Below, piece after piece: positions 28,263-37,308 of a stretch of DNA of 64,000 nucleotides. The DNA is taken from assembly GCA_004010935.1 (NCBI GenBank), contig CP026511.1:2418001-2482000 (forward strand). The letters run 5' to 3'. The first letter of the stretch is position 1; every line of letters starts with the position of its first letter. The notes under the pieces were generated by a model. The model worked only from the letters and a program-made list of their open reading frames with translations. It was not told the DNA's origin and did not search any database. Source of the DNA: Pseudomonadaceae bacterium SI-3 (GTDB lineage: Bacteria > Pseudomonadota > Gammaproteobacteria > Pseudomonadales > Pseudomonadaceae). Position numbers and translations under genes: made by a program.

Positions 28263-29783
28263 ATGTTCGAACTACTGCAGGCCGGCTTTGGCGCGGTTTT
28301 CTCGCCCTATATCTTTATCCTGATTACCCTTGGCGTTGCCGTGGGCATCGTCTTCGGTGCGGTTCCTGGGCTCTCGGCTACCATGGCGATCGCGCTGTGT
28401 TTGCCGCTGACATACACCATGGGCCCTGCTGCGGGCCTGTCACTGTTGGTGGCACTGTTCATCGGCGCGACCTCCGGCGGCCTGATCTCCGCCATCCTGT
28501 TGAAGATTCCCGGCACGCCCGCCTCCATCGCCACGACGTTCGACGGCGGCCCGATGATGGAAAAAGGCGAAGGGCTGAAGGCGCTGGGCGTCGGTGTCGT
28601 GTTTTCCTTTCTCGGCACCATTTTCAGCATCGTTGCGCTGATGTCCATTGCGCCCTCGCTGGCAAAAATTGCCTTGCGCTTCGGGCCCCATGAATACTTT
28701 TCCATCGCAATCTTTTCACTGACGCTGATCGCCACGCTGTCCACCGGCTCGCTGCTTAAAGGCATCTACGCTGGCACGCTTGGTTTCGCGTTTTCCACGG
28801 TGGGCATCGCCCCGGTCGACGCCATCCGCCGCTTCACATTCGATTCGCCGAACCTCAACGGCGGTTTCGCCATGCTGACGGTGATGATCGGCATGTTTGC
28901 CGTGGCGGAAGTGATCAAGATCGCTGAGACCGGCAGAGCGGCACACAAAAGCAAGATCGCCTCAGTGAGCATGAAAGGCGTGAAAGGCTTTGGTTTCTCC
29001 CTGAAGGAATTCTTCGGGCAGATTCCTAACGCGTTTCGCTCTGGACTGATCGGTATCGGGATTGGCATCTTGCCGGGCATCGGTGCGGGTACCTCGAACA
29101 TCGTGTCCTACATCATCGCGAAAAAACGTTCCAAGCATCCCGAGCTGTTCGGCAAGGGGGCTGTGGAAGGGGTCGTCGCCAGTGAAACCGCCAACAACGC
29201 GGGCATCGGTAGCGCCATGATTCCGCTGATGACGCTCGGCATTCCGGGCGACACCGTGACCGCGATTCTCCTCGGCGGCTTCATGATCCATGGCATCCAG
29301 CCGGGCCCGCTGCTGTTCATCAGCCAGGGTGCGTTGGTGTACACCATCTTCGCCGCGCTGATTCTCGCCTCGGTGATGATGCTGGTTCTGGAATTCTACG
29401 GTCTGCGCATCTTCATCAAGCTGCTGGCGGTGCCCAAGCACATCCTCCTGCCGATCATCCTTGTGCTTTGCGTTGTGGGTGCGTTCGGTCTGAGCAGTCG
29501 GGTGTTCGACGTTTGGACCATTCTGCTGTTCGGCCTGATTGGTTACGGCTTCGTCAAGGGCGGGATGCCGGCCGCGCCGTTCATTATCGGCTTCATCTTG
29601 GGGCCAATGGCTGAAACGAATCTGCGGCGGGGCTTGATGTTGTCCGACGGCAACTTCATGGGCTTTCTCAGCAATCCCATTTCCGCGACTTTCCTGTTCC
29701 TGGCGCTGGCGTCGGTGGCCTGGCACCTGTTCAGCGCGCTGCGTAGCCGGAAAAATACTGCGGCCAGGCTGCAGGAAACCTGA
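28263..29783 (+). CDS. Tripartite tricarboxylate transporter large permease TctA
   Basis: This 506-residue polytopic protein (about 11-12 helices) carries the family signature near its start, GAVPGLSATMAIALCLPLTY (about 29-48), and the second conserved repeat GILPGIGAGTSNIVSYIIAKK near 262. It forms the ion-driven channel with TctB and the binding protein TctC. GGAGG lies directly before the ATG, nine bases after the tctB stop. Confidence 0.9.
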   Translation: MFELLQAGFGAVFSPYIFILITLGVAVGIVFGAVPGLSATMAIALCLPLTYTMGPAAGLSLLVALFIGATSGGLISAILLKIPGTPASIATTFDGGPMMEKGEGLKALGVGVVFSFLGTIFSIVALMSIAPSLAKIALRFGPHEYFSIAIFSLTLIATLSTGSLLKGIYAGTLGFAFSTVGIAPVDAIRRFTFDSPNLNGGFAMLTVMIGMFAVAEVIKIAETGRAAHKSKIASVSMKGVKGFGFSLKEFFGQIPNAFRSGLIGIGIGILPGIGAGTSNIVSYIIAKKRSKHPELFGKGAVEGVVASETANNAGIGSAMIPLMTLGIPGDTVTAILLGGFMIHGIQPGPLLFISQGALVYTIFAALILASVMMLVLEFYGLRIFIKLLAVPKHILLPIILVLCVVGAFGLSSRVFDVWTILLFGLIGYGFVKGGMPAAPFIIGFILGPMAETNLRRGLMLSDGNFMGFLSNPISATFLFLALASVAWHLFSALRSRKNTAARLQET

Positions 29784-29836
29784 GTCAGCGCAGCTTAGAA
29801 AGCGACGCTGGGCTAAGCGGTACTTAAGCGGTTTCG

Positions 29837-29860
29837 ACACCGCGCCTGAGGGCGCGGTGT
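29837..29860. terminator. Bidirectional terminator between tctA and the TalrD-like gene
   Basis: ACACCGCGCC and GGCGCGGTGT form a perfect ten-base stem with a four-base loop between two converging genes; a short T stretch follows on each strand. Confidence 0.7.
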
Positions 29861-29865
29861 TTCGT

Positions 29866-31020
29866 TCAGGCGCGCTTACCGATCTCCACTTCAGCCAGCG
29901 TCCATCCCCCTATCTGGTCACTCAGGCTCAACCCCAAACCGGGTCGGTTCGGGACGATCATCTTCCCGTCGCGGATCTCCAGGCGCTCATTAAATGCCGG
30001 CTCCAGCCATTCAAAGTGCTCCACCCAGGTTTGGTGCTCATAGGCAGCCGCCAGATGCAGGTGAATTTCCATGACGAAGTGTGGGGCCATAACCATGCCG
30101 CGCTGCTCGGCCGCATGCGCCACCTTGAGAAACGGCGTGATACCGCCCAGGCGTGGGGCGTCATGCATGATCACGTCCACCGCGCCGGTATCGACATAAC
30201 CCAGCGCTTCGGTAGCGCTGGTGAGCATTTCGCCCGTACCGATCGGCGTATCCAGCTGTGCAGCCAATGCGGCGTGACCGGCGACGTCGTGTGCGTCTAG
30301 CGGCTCTTCGATCCATTCGAGCTGGTACTGCTCGAGCTCGCGCCCCATTCGCAGTGCAGTGATGCGGTCCCATTGCTGGTTGACGTCAACCATCAGCGGT
30401 ACGTCTTCGCCTAGATGCTTGCGTAAGGCCTCGACGCGCTGCAGATCCAGACGCCGGTTCGGCTGGCCGACCTTCATCTTGATGCCGCCAATGCCGCGCT
30501 CCCGCGACTGGGTAGCCTTGTCGAGCACTTCATCGATGGAGGCCTGCAGATAGCCACCCGAGGTGTTGTAGCAAGGCACGGCGCTGCGGTGCGCGCCAAG
30601 CAATTTGGACAGCGGCAGCGCTGCACGCCGTGCCTTCAGATCCCACAGCGCTGTATCGATTGCGGCAATCGCCTGCGCCGCAACGCCGCCACGACCGACC
30701 GACGCGCTGGCCCAGATCATTTTGCTCCAGAGTCGAGAAATGTCGTTGGGGTCTTCCCCGAGCAGAAGCGGCGCGATTTCCCGAGCATGGGCATATTGCG
30801 CTGGGCCTCCCGTACGCAGGCTATAACTAAAGCCGAGCCCGCTATACCCCTGGCTGGTTTCAATTTCCGCAAACAGCAGGCTGACTGACTCAAGGGGCTT
30901 CTGCCGCCCGGTCAAAACCTTTGCATCGCTGACGGCCTTGCGCAGCGGCAAGGTTACTGTCCGCAGCTTGACCCAGCAGATGCCATCATCCGCCAGCACC
31001 GTGTTCGGTTGAATAGCCAT
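29866..31020 (-). CDS. L-talarate/galactarate dehydratase (enolase superfamily, mandelate racemase subgroup)
   Basis: The 384-residue enzyme resembles Salmonella TalrD/GalrD through most of its length: LSKLLGAHRSAVPCYNTSGGY, the KxK pair in GGIKMKVGQPN near residue 180, metal Asp in MVDVNQQWD, Glu in WIEEPLD and GEMLTS, and the catalytic His in APHFVMEIHLHL. It would epimerise or dehydrate L-talarate and galactarate, the latter to 5-keto-4-deoxyglucarate, duplicating GarD chemistry by an unrelated fold. It diverges from udh, with an operator at 31112 in its promoter region. Confidence 0.88.
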   Translation of the reverse strand: MAIQPNTVLADDGICWVKLRTVTLPLRKAVSDAKVLTGRQKPLESVSLLFAEIETSQGYSGLGFSYSLRTGGPAQYAHAREIAPLLLGEDPNDISRLWSKMIWASASVGRGGVAAQAIAAIDTALWDLKARRAALPLSKLLGAHRSAVPCYNTSGGYLQASIDEVLDKATQSRERGIGGIKMKVGQPNRRLDLQRVEALRKHLGEDVPLMVDVNQQWDRITALRMGRELEQYQLEWIEEPLDAHDVAGHAALAAQLDTPIGTGEMLTSATEALGYVDTGAVDVIMHDAPRLGGITPFLKVAHAAEQRGMVMAPHFVMEIHLHLAAAYEHQTWVEHFEWLEPAFNERLEIRDGKMIVPNRPGLGLSLSDQIGGWTLAEVEIGKRA

Positions 31021-31111
31021 CGGTTGTCCTCGTTCAGGTTAGGAATGCTTGCCAAACGTGCCCCTTTGCACTGCGTTCCACTCTAGAGGACGGTCCGGCT
31101 AGCGTCGCAAT

Positions 31112-31124
31112 GTCATCATACAAC
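31112..31124. promoter_or_regulatory. GntR-family operator before the TalrD-like gene
   Basis: The reverse strand reads GTTGTATGATGAC, matching GTTGTMNNAYRAC. It is centred about 98 bases upstream of the start of the leftward gene. Confidence 0.65.
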
Positions 31125-31381
31125 CTCAATCCCCGCGGCTGTCGGGCTCGGCCCCATTACTGAACGGCGCCGCACTCGACTTTAGTGGTATGTGAATAGA
31201 CCCGCAGGCTCGCTAGCGTGACCTTTTCATGGCGCAAGATAAGTGCTTTAAGCGGCGAAACCAGTGGCTTTGGGGGCTATTTTCAGACTCGATACCGCGG
31301 AGTAAGACAACTTGCGCAAGCTTGAAACAATCGACTTGTCAGGTTGACAAAAGCCCATAACCGCAGAAATAATCGAATCAA

Positions 31382-31394
31382 GTCATCTGACAAC
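31382..31394. promoter_or_regulatory. GntR-family operator before udh
   Basis: The reverse strand reads GTTGTCAGATGAC, matching the same consensus. It ends 38 bases before the chosen udh start and directly abuts the alternative start at 31397, an argument for the later one. Confidence 0.65.
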
Positions 31395-31432
31395 CGATGA
31401 CACCAAAAACAATAAGCGATGGGCAGACCTCA

Positions 31433-32257
31433 ATGACAAGCACGACGACCGCTCCCACACCCTTGAATCGCCTCCTGCTGACAGGCGCCGCAGGAGGATT
31501 GGGCAAGGTATTACGTGAAACGCTTCGCCCCTACGCCAAGATCATCCGCCTCTCCGATATCGCCCCCATGGATGCTCCTACCGGCGATCACGAAGAAGTG
31601 GTGCAGTGCAATCTTGCAGATAAAGCCGCTGTGCACGCCCTCTGCGAAGGCGTTGATGCAATCGCCCACTTCGGTGGCGTTTCGGTAGAACGTCCTTTCG
31701 AGGAAATTCTCGAAGCCAACATCAAGGGCGTATTCCATATCTACGAAGCGGCACGCAAGCACGGCATCAAGCGTGTGATCTTTGCCAGCTCCAACCATGT
31801 GATCGGGTTTCACAAGCAGACTGAAACCATCGATGCCAACGCTCCCCGTCGTCCGGACAGTTATTACGGGTTGTCCAAATCCTATGGCGAGGACATGGCG
31901 AGCTTCTACTTCGATCGCTACGGCATCGAGACCGTCAGCATCCGCATCGGCTCCTCGTTCCCCGAGCCACTCAACCGCCGGATGATGGCCACCTACCTCA
32001 GCTATCGCGATCTGACCAACCTGATCGAGCGCTCGCTGTTCACCCCGAACGTAAAGCACACCGTTGTCTACGGCGCCTCGGCGAACCGTGACCTGTGGTG
32101 GGACAACCACATGGCCACGCACCTGGGTTTCGAGCCGCAGGACACCTCCGAAGCCTTCCGCGAAAAAATCGAACAGCAACCGCCCTATGCGCCCAATGAT
32201 CCAGCGCTGATTTACCAGGGTGGCGCCTTCTGCGAAGCAGGCCCGTTCGACGACTGA
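31433..32257 (+). CDS. udh: Uronate dehydrogenase (NAD-dependent)
   Basis: Udh oxidises D-glucuronate or D-galacturonate at C1 to the aldarolactone, the entry step of the oxidative uronate pathway. The 274-residue short-chain dehydrogenase has LLTGAAGGLGKVL near residue 14, a second-strand Asp (SDIAPMD), IFASSNHVIGF with the catalytic Ser, and the YxxxK motif in SYYGLSKSYGED near 145. Size and motifs fit Pseudomonas Udh. ATG at 31433 is preferred over 31397. The lactonase gene follows by 36 bases. Confidence 0.92.
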   Translation: MTSTTTAPTPLNRLLLTGAAGGLGKVLRETLRPYAKIIRLSDIAPMDAPTGDHEEVVQCNLADKAAVHALCEGVDAIAHFGGVSVERPFEEILEANIKGVFHIYEAARKHGIKRVIFASSNHVIGFHKQTETIDANAPRRPDSYYGLSKSYGEDMASFYFDRYGIETVSIRIGSSFPEPLNRRMMATYLSYRDLTNLIERSLFTPNVKHTVVYGASANRDLWWDNHMATHLGFEPQDTSEAFREKIEQQPPYAPNDPALIYQGGAFCEAGPFDD

Positions 32258-32293
32258 TCCCCGCCACGCCGCGAAAATAATAAGAGAATCGCC

Positions 32294-33193
32294 ATGGCAA
32301 ACTCAGCAGAACTGATAGTCGACGCACAGAATGCAACGGGCGAGAGCCCGGTCTGGGTGGCCTCCGAGCAGGCGCTCTATTGGGTCGACATACCCAACAG
32401 GCAGCTGCTTCGCTGGAAGGCCTCAGATGCTTCTGTGACGCGCTGGACCGGTGATCAGATGATCGCCTGTATCGCTAGCCACGAAGGAGATGCGAATCGC
32501 TGGGTTGCCGGTATGGAAGACGGCATTTTCGAAGTCGCCCCGCAGAACGACGGCACACTCAGCAGCACCCGCCTTGCTGGCGTGCAGCATGGCGCGAGCA
32601 ACATGAGATTCAATGACGGGCGCTGCGACCGTCAGGGCCGCTTCTGGGCTGGCACCATGGTTATGGATATGGCCGCTGGCACTCGGGCCGGCGCGCTCTA
32701 CCAGATCGATGGTTCGACTGGCCGCGAATCGCTCGCGGCTCAGCTGCAGGATTTCATCGTACCCAACGGGCTGGGATTCAGCCCCGACGGGCGCACCATG
32801 TACCTTTCCGACTCGCACCCCAGCGTGCAGGCCATCTGGGCCTTCGATTACGACATCGACAGTGGCACGCCGAGCAACCGCCGGCTGTTCGTCGACATGA
32901 ACCAGCATGCCGGCCGACCCGACGGCGCGGCGGTTGATGTTGATGGCTGCTACTGGATTTGCGGTAACGATGCCGGCCTTATCCACCGTTTCACCCCGGA
33001 TGGACGCCTCGATCGCTCGCTGGAAGTGCCAGTGAAGAAGCCAGCCATGTGCGCCTTCGGTGGCTCCGGCCTCGACACCCTGTTTGTCACATCCATCCGC
33101 CCGGGCGGTGATCTCTCCGATCAGCCCTTGGCAGGTGGTGTATTCGCCCTGCAACCCGGCGTCGCCGGACTGGAGGAACCCCGCTTCCGCTAA
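32294..33193 (+). CDS. SMP-30/gluconolactonase family aldarolactone hydrolase
   Basis: The 299-residue beta-propeller carries the metal-binding Glu in TGESPVW near residue 17, the Asn in VPNGLGFSPD near 157 and the Asp in RPDGAAVD near 213. Downstream of udh it should hydrolyse the glucaro- or galactarolactone to the open aldarate. An AATAATAA motif (32276-32283) lies just before the ribosome site. No signal peptide is seen, so it acts in the cytoplasm. Substrate is set by context. Confidence 0.88.
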   Translation: MANSAELIVDAQNATGESPVWVASEQALYWVDIPNRQLLRWKASDASVTRWTGDQMIACIASHEGDANRWVAGMEDGIFEVAPQNDGTLSSTRLAGVQHGASNMRFNDGRCDRQGRFWAGTMVMDMAAGTRAGALYQIDGSTGRESLAAQLQDFIVPNGLGFSPDGRTMYLSDSHPSVQAIWAFDYDIDSGTPSNRRLFVDMNQHAGRPDGAAVDVDGCYWICGNDAGLIHRFTPDGRLDRSLEVPVKKPAMCAFGGSGLDTLFVTSIRPGGDLSDQPLAGGVFALQPGVAGLEEPRFR

Positions 33194-33279
33194 CGCTTCA
33201 CCCATAAGGACGGGCACGCAGTGTCCCGGTCTTGACGCTCGCAACGCTGCATACCAACAAAAACAAGACGGAGATTCAC

Positions 33280-34254
33280 ATGGACTTCAAACGCAAGTTG
33301 CTCATCGCTGCACTTCCGCTGGCCTTCTGCCTGTCGAGCACCGCCTACGCGGAGATGACGCTGAAAATCGCTGAGATCCACCCTGCCGGTTATCCGACCG
33401 TGGTCGCTCAGGAAAACATGGGCAAGAAAATCGAAGAAGCCACCGACGGTGAACTCAAGTTCCGCATGTTCTCAGGCGGCGTGCTGGGTTCGGAGAAAGA
33501 AGTCGTCGAACAGGTTCAACTCGGCGCGGTGCAGATGACCCGTGTCAGCCTCGGCACACTCGGTCCGGTCGTTCCGGACGTCAACGCCTTCAACATGCCG
33601 TTTGTGTTCCGCGATCACGAACACATGCGCAAAGTTATCGATGGTGAGATCGGCCAGGAAATCCTCGACAAGATCACCAACTCCGATTTCAACATGGTCG
33701 GCTTGGCATGGATGGACGGTGGCGTACGCAATCTCTACACCAAAGAGCCCGTGCGTAACCTTGAAGACCTCAAGGGCATGAAAATCCGCGTTATGGGCAA
33801 TCCATTGTTCATCGATACGTTGAACGCCATGGGTGCCCAGGGCGTTGCGATGAACACCGGCGAAATCTTCAGCGCCCTGCAGACCGGTGTGGTCGATGGT
33901 GCTGAGAACAACCCGCCGACCATGCTTGAGCACAATCACTTCCGCGCCGCGAAAAACTACTCGCTAACCGGTCACCTGATCCTTCCTGAGCCGATCGTGA
34001 TGTCGAAGACGACCTGGAACAAGCTCACCCCGGAGCAGCAGGAGATCGTCATGAAATACGCCAAGGAAGCGCAGATGGAAGAGCGCAAGCTGTGGGACGA
34101 GAAGACCGCTAGCAGCGAAGCCAAGCTCAAGGAGGAAGGCGTCACCTTCATCGAAGTCGACAAGAAGCCCTTCTACGATGCGACCGCCCCGGTTCGCGAA
34201 AAGTACGGCGCACCTTACGCCGAGCTGATCAAGCGTATCGAAGCCGTTCAGTAA
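33280..34254 (+). CDS. TRAP transporter substrate-binding protein (DctP family)
   Basis: The 324-residue protein has a signal peptide ending near residue 24 (STAYAE) and the DctP fold, with the typical IRVMGNPLFIDTLNAMGA segment whose Arg salt-bridges a carboxylate, followed by GEIFSALQTGVVDGAENNP. Placed after udh and the lactonase, it probably binds glucuronate or galacturonate. AACAAAAA/AAAAACAA motifs (33256-33266) sit right before its GGAG ribosome site. Confidence 0.9.
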   Translation: MDFKRKLLIAALPLAFCLSSTAYAEMTLKIAEIHPAGYPTVVAQENMGKKIEEATDGELKFRMFSGGVLGSEKEVVEQVQLGAVQMTRVSLGTLGPVVPDVNAFNMPFVFRDHEHMRKVIDGEIGQEILDKITNSDFNMVGLAWMDGGVRNLYTKEPVRNLEDLKGMKIRVMGNPLFIDTLNAMGAQGVAMNTGEIFSALQTGVVDGAENNPPTMLEHNHFRAAKNYSLTGHLILPEPIVMSKTTWNKLTPEQQEIVMKYAKEAQMEERKLWDEKTASSEAKLKEEGVTFIEVDKKPFYDATAPVREKYGAPYAELIKRIEAVQ

Positions 34255-34275
34255 TCCGTTCCCTCTGAAAAACCT

Positions 34276-34304
34276 CGCGGCGACGAGCTTCGCTCGCCGC
34301 CGCG
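34276..34304 (+). promoter_or_regulatory. Intercistronic hairpin between TRAP binding protein and permease genes
   Basis: A 13-base stem with one mismatch (CGCGGCG... pairing with ...CGCCGCG) and a three-base loop follows the binding-protein stop. It has no T run, so it probably stabilises the upstream message. Confidence 0.55.
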
Positions 34305-34320
34305 CCTGTGGTGAAGTCTG

Positions 34321-34848
34321 ATGAAAAACACGCTGCTGCGCGTCAACGACGCGATCTACAAGACCTGTGTTTGGGTCGCGGGGCTGGCCATCGTGGTCAT
34401 GTCCATGATCATCCCCTGGGGGATCTTCGCGCGCTACGTGCTGGGCTCTGGTGGCGGCTGGCCTGAACCCGTGGCCATCCTGCTTATGGTGATCTTTACC
34501 TTTCTCGGCGCTGCGGCGAGCTACCGCGCCGGCGCGCATATGGCGGTGACCATGTTCACCGACCGCCTGCCTGAGCATCTGCATCGGCATATCGAACTGC
34601 TGGTACAGATCCTGATGGGCATCATCTGCCTGTTCATGACCATCTGGGGCATCAAGCTGTGCATCGCGACCTGGAATCAGTTCATGAGCACGCTGCCGAC
34701 CCTTCGTGTTGGCATTACCTACTCACCCATCCCAATCGGTGGCGCTATCACGCTGTTGTTTGTCATCGAACGCATTATCTTCGGCGACCAGAGCCACCGG
34801 CGTGCGGTCAATTACGAGCTGGTCGAAGACAGCAAGGAGGCCGTGTAA
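34321..34848 (+). CDS. TRAP transporter small permease subunit (DctQ family)
   Basis: The 175-residue protein has four membrane helices (about 15-38, 50-68, 90-110 and 130-155), as in DctQ subunits that anchor the large permease. Its stop is directly followed by the ATG of the large permease gene with no gap, indicating coupled translation. Confidence 0.88.
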   Translation: MKNTLLRVNDAIYKTCVWVAGLAIVVMSMIIPWGIFARYVLGSGGGWPEPVAILLMVIFTFLGAAASYRAGAHMAVTMFTDRLPEHLHRHIELLVQILMGIICLFMTIWGIKLCIATWNQFMSTLPTLRVGITYSPIPIGGAITLLFVIERIIFGDQSHRRAVNYELVEDSKEAV

Positions 34849-36129
34849 ATGGACGCGCTGATTCTACTCGGCAGCTTTGCCGTACTCTTTCTGCTGCGGA
34901 TGCCAGTGGCATACGCATTGGGCATGTCAGCGCTGATCGGCGCCTGGTGGATTGATATTCCGTTCGATGCGGTGATGATCCAAGTCGCCGGCGGCGTCAA
35001 CAAGTTCTCCCTGCTGGCAATTCCGTTCTTTGTTCTGGCCGGTGCGATCATGGCCGAGGGCGGAATGTCCCGGCGCCTGGTGGCCTTCGCTGCGGTACTG
35101 GTTGGCTTCGTGCGCGGCGGCCTGTCCTTGGTTAACATCATGGCGTCGACCTTTTTCGGCGCGATCTCCGGCTCGTCACTGGCGGACACTGCTTCGGTAG
35201 GTTCGGTGTTGATCCCGGAAATGGAGAAAAAGGGCTACCCTCGCGAGTTTTCCACGGCCGTTACTGTCAGTGGCTCTGTCCAGGCGCTGCTGACTCCACC
35301 CAGCCACAACTCGGTGCTGTATTCGCTGGCCGCTGGCGGCACCGTTTCGATCTCGTCCCTATTCATCGCCGGTATCGGGCCTGGTTTGTTGCTCAGCGCC
35401 GTGATGATGACCATGTGCCTGATCTTTGCCCGGATCCGCAACTACCCTAAGGGCGAGGTCGTTCCGCTCAAGCAGGCGTTGAAGATCTGTGTCGAAGCGC
35501 TGTGGGGCCTGATGACCATGGTCATCATCCTGGGCGGCATTCTTTCGGGTGTATTCACGGCGACCGAATCAGCGTCCATCGCGGTGGTATGGGCCTTCTT
35601 CGTCACCATGTTCATCTACCGTGACTACAAATGGCGTGAGCTGCCGAAGCTGCTGCACCGCACCGTTCGTACCCTCTCGGTGGTGATGATCCTGATCGCG
35701 TTCGCGGCAAGCTTCGGCTACATCATGACGTTGATGCAGATCCCGTCGAAGATCACCACGATGTTCCTGACCCTGTCGGACAACCGCTATGTGATCCTGA
35801 TGTGCATCAACATGATGCTGCTGGTCCTTGGCACGCTGATGGACATGGCGCCGCTGATCCTGATCCTCACGCCGATTCTGATGCCTGTCATCACCGGTAT
35901 TGGTGTCGATCCAGTGCACTTTGGCATGATCATGCTGGTGAACCTCGGCATCGGACTGATCACGCCACCGGTAGGCGCGGTACTCTTCGTCGGCGCGGCG
36001 ATCGGCAAGGTCACTATCGAGAACACCGTCAAGGCACTGCTGCCCTTCTATGTGGCGCTGTTCATGGTGCTGCTCGCGGTTACCTATATCCCCGCGATCT
36101 CACTCTGGTTGCCCAGCGTAGTGCTCTGA
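34849..36129 (+). CDS. TRAP transporter large permease subunit (DctM family)
   Basis: The 426-residue polytopic protein has the DctM pattern, with LLAIPFFVLAGAIMAEGG near residue 53, FFGAISGSSLADTASVG near 100 and the second repeat ITPPVGAVLFVGAAIG near 370. It forms the sodium-coupled elevator channel with the small subunit and takes substrate from the upstream binding protein. Confidence 0.92.
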   Translation: MDALILLGSFAVLFLLRMPVAYALGMSALIGAWWIDIPFDAVMIQVAGGVNKFSLLAIPFFVLAGAIMAEGGMSRRLVAFAAVLVGFVRGGLSLVNIMASTFFGAISGSSLADTASVGSVLIPEMEKKGYPREFSTAVTVSGSVQALLTPPSHNSVLYSLAAGGTVSISSLFIAGIGPGLLLSAVMMTMCLIFARIRNYPKGEVVPLKQALKICVEALWGLMTMVIILGGILSGVFTATESASIAVVWAFFVTMFIYRDYKWRELPKLLHRTVRTLSVVMILIAFAASFGYIMTLMQIPSKITTMFLTLSDNRYVILMCINMMLLVLGTLMDMAPLILILTPILMPVITGIGVDPVHFGMIMLVNLGIGLITPPVGAVLFVGAAIGKVTIENTVKALLPFYVALFMVLLAVTYIPAISLWLPSVVL

Positions 36130-36150
36130 TAGTCCACTAACGCAAACTCC

Positions 36151-36177
36151 GACGCCGCCCACCCGGGCGGCGTTTTT
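36151..36177 (+). terminator. Rho-independent terminator after the TRAP operon
   Basis: ACGCCGCCC (36152-36160) and GGGCGGCGT pair with a short loop and are followed by TTTTT. It lies just past the large permease stop. Confidence 0.9.
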
Positions 36178-36273
36178 GCTTTGCAGGCCCGAACGATCAG
36201 CAATGAAACACTGCCACCGCCGTTGCAAACGGCGCCCGAACACCGTGATGCTGCTTAACACAGGATTGACCCG

Positions 36274-37182
36274 ATGCAAGCTGCTACACCGTTTCCACGT
36301 CATATTGCCGTACAGATTCTGGCCACCTTGGCTTGCTCGTTCGCAGCCAACCATATCGCTGCACGCATCGCGTTCGATCACGATACCGGGCTGTTGCTGG
36401 CCATGCTCTGCCGCGCCGGCGTGACGCTGCTGGCTTTGACTGCGCTTGTATTCTGGAGGCGCGAATCCCTGCGCTTGAGTCGCACCACGTGGCGTTGGCA
36501 GATCCTTCTTGGGCTTCTGATTACGGTTCAGAGCTTTTGCATCTACTCAGCGGTCGCGCGCATTCCGGTTGCTCTGGCTCTGCTGGTCGTCAATCTCTCG
36601 CCCATCCTGCTTGCACTGCTCACATGGGCGCTGGGCGGGCCGAGACCGACACGCCACGCGCTGGCGATCATGGGACTGATCCTGGTCGGCCTGGTACTGG
36701 TTCTGGACGTTCCCACACGTCTGATGACCAGCGAGGCGCCTGACGCTCAATGGACCGCTGGCATCCTGTTCAGCCTTACCGCAGCCGGGGTATTCGCGCT
36801 GGCGCTGTGGGTCACCGAGCATAAGCTATCGGGCATGGCCGGCTCGGTGCGAAGCATGCTGACACTAGTTGTGGTGTTTGGCGCCTCTGCCCTGCTCGGC
36901 GCAAGCGGCGTTATACCAGGTAGCCTAGGCCTGCCCAGCGCAACGGCTGGTTGGATCGCATTGGGTTGCCTGGTGCTTCTCTATGGCGCGGCGTTTTCCA
37001 CGCTCTTCATCTGCATGCCGCGGCTTAACATCGCTCGCAATGCACCCGTCATGAACATGGAGCCGGTCGCGGGAATGCTGCTTGGCTGGTTGGTGCTTGG
37101 CCAGTTGCTGGCCCCCATGCAGATACTGGGTGGCCTGATTGTGGTCGGGGGTATCGTCCTGCTGGCGTACCGCAAGAACTGA
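36274..37182 (+). CDS. DMT-superfamily (EamA domain) transporter
   Basis: The 302-residue protein has ten hydrophobic helices in two EamA repeats, the second ending GGLIVVGGIVLLAYRKN. EamA proteins are exporters or importers of metabolites. It follows the TRAP terminator and converges on the GntR gene; any link with sugar-acid metabolism is positional only. Start is an ATG with a weak ribosome site. Confidence 0.82.
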   Translation: MQAATPFPRHIAVQILATLACSFAANHIAARIAFDHDTGLLLAMLCRAGVTLLALTALVFWRRESLRLSRTTWRWQILLGLLITVQSFCIYSAVARIPVALALLVVNLSPILLALLTWALGGPRPTRHALAIMGLILVGLVLVLDVPTRLMTSEAPDAQWTAGILFSLTAAGVFALALWVTEHKLSGMAGSVRSMLTLVVVFGASALLGASGVIPGSLGLPSATAGWIALGCLVLLYGAAFSTLFICMPRLNIARNAPVMNMEPVAGMLLGWLVLGQLLAPMQILGGLIVVGGIVLLAYRKN

Positions 37183-37201
37183 GCAAGCCAACCCGAGGGG
37201 A

Positions 37202-37221
37202 GTTGGCGCGCTTGCGCCAAC
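37202..37221. terminator. Hairpin between converging EamA and gntR genes
   Basis: GTTGGCGC and GCGCCAAC form a perfect eight-base stem with a four-base loop. There is no T tract, so confidence as terminator is moderate. Confidence 0.45.
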
Positions 37222-37308
37222 CGGGGACATTCAATCCACAAAGCTCCATCGGCAGAGACCGACAGCGAAGCACGAGATCGGCGGCGGGTTCGATTCTGAG
37301 AGTCGGAG

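Larger units (their letters stand above)
31021..31432. other. 412-base divergent regulatory region between the TalrD-like gene and udh
   Basis: It contains two proposed GntR operators (31112 and 31382), one near each gene, and an AAAAACAA motif (31405-31412) before udh. No gene is seen. Confidence 0.65.
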
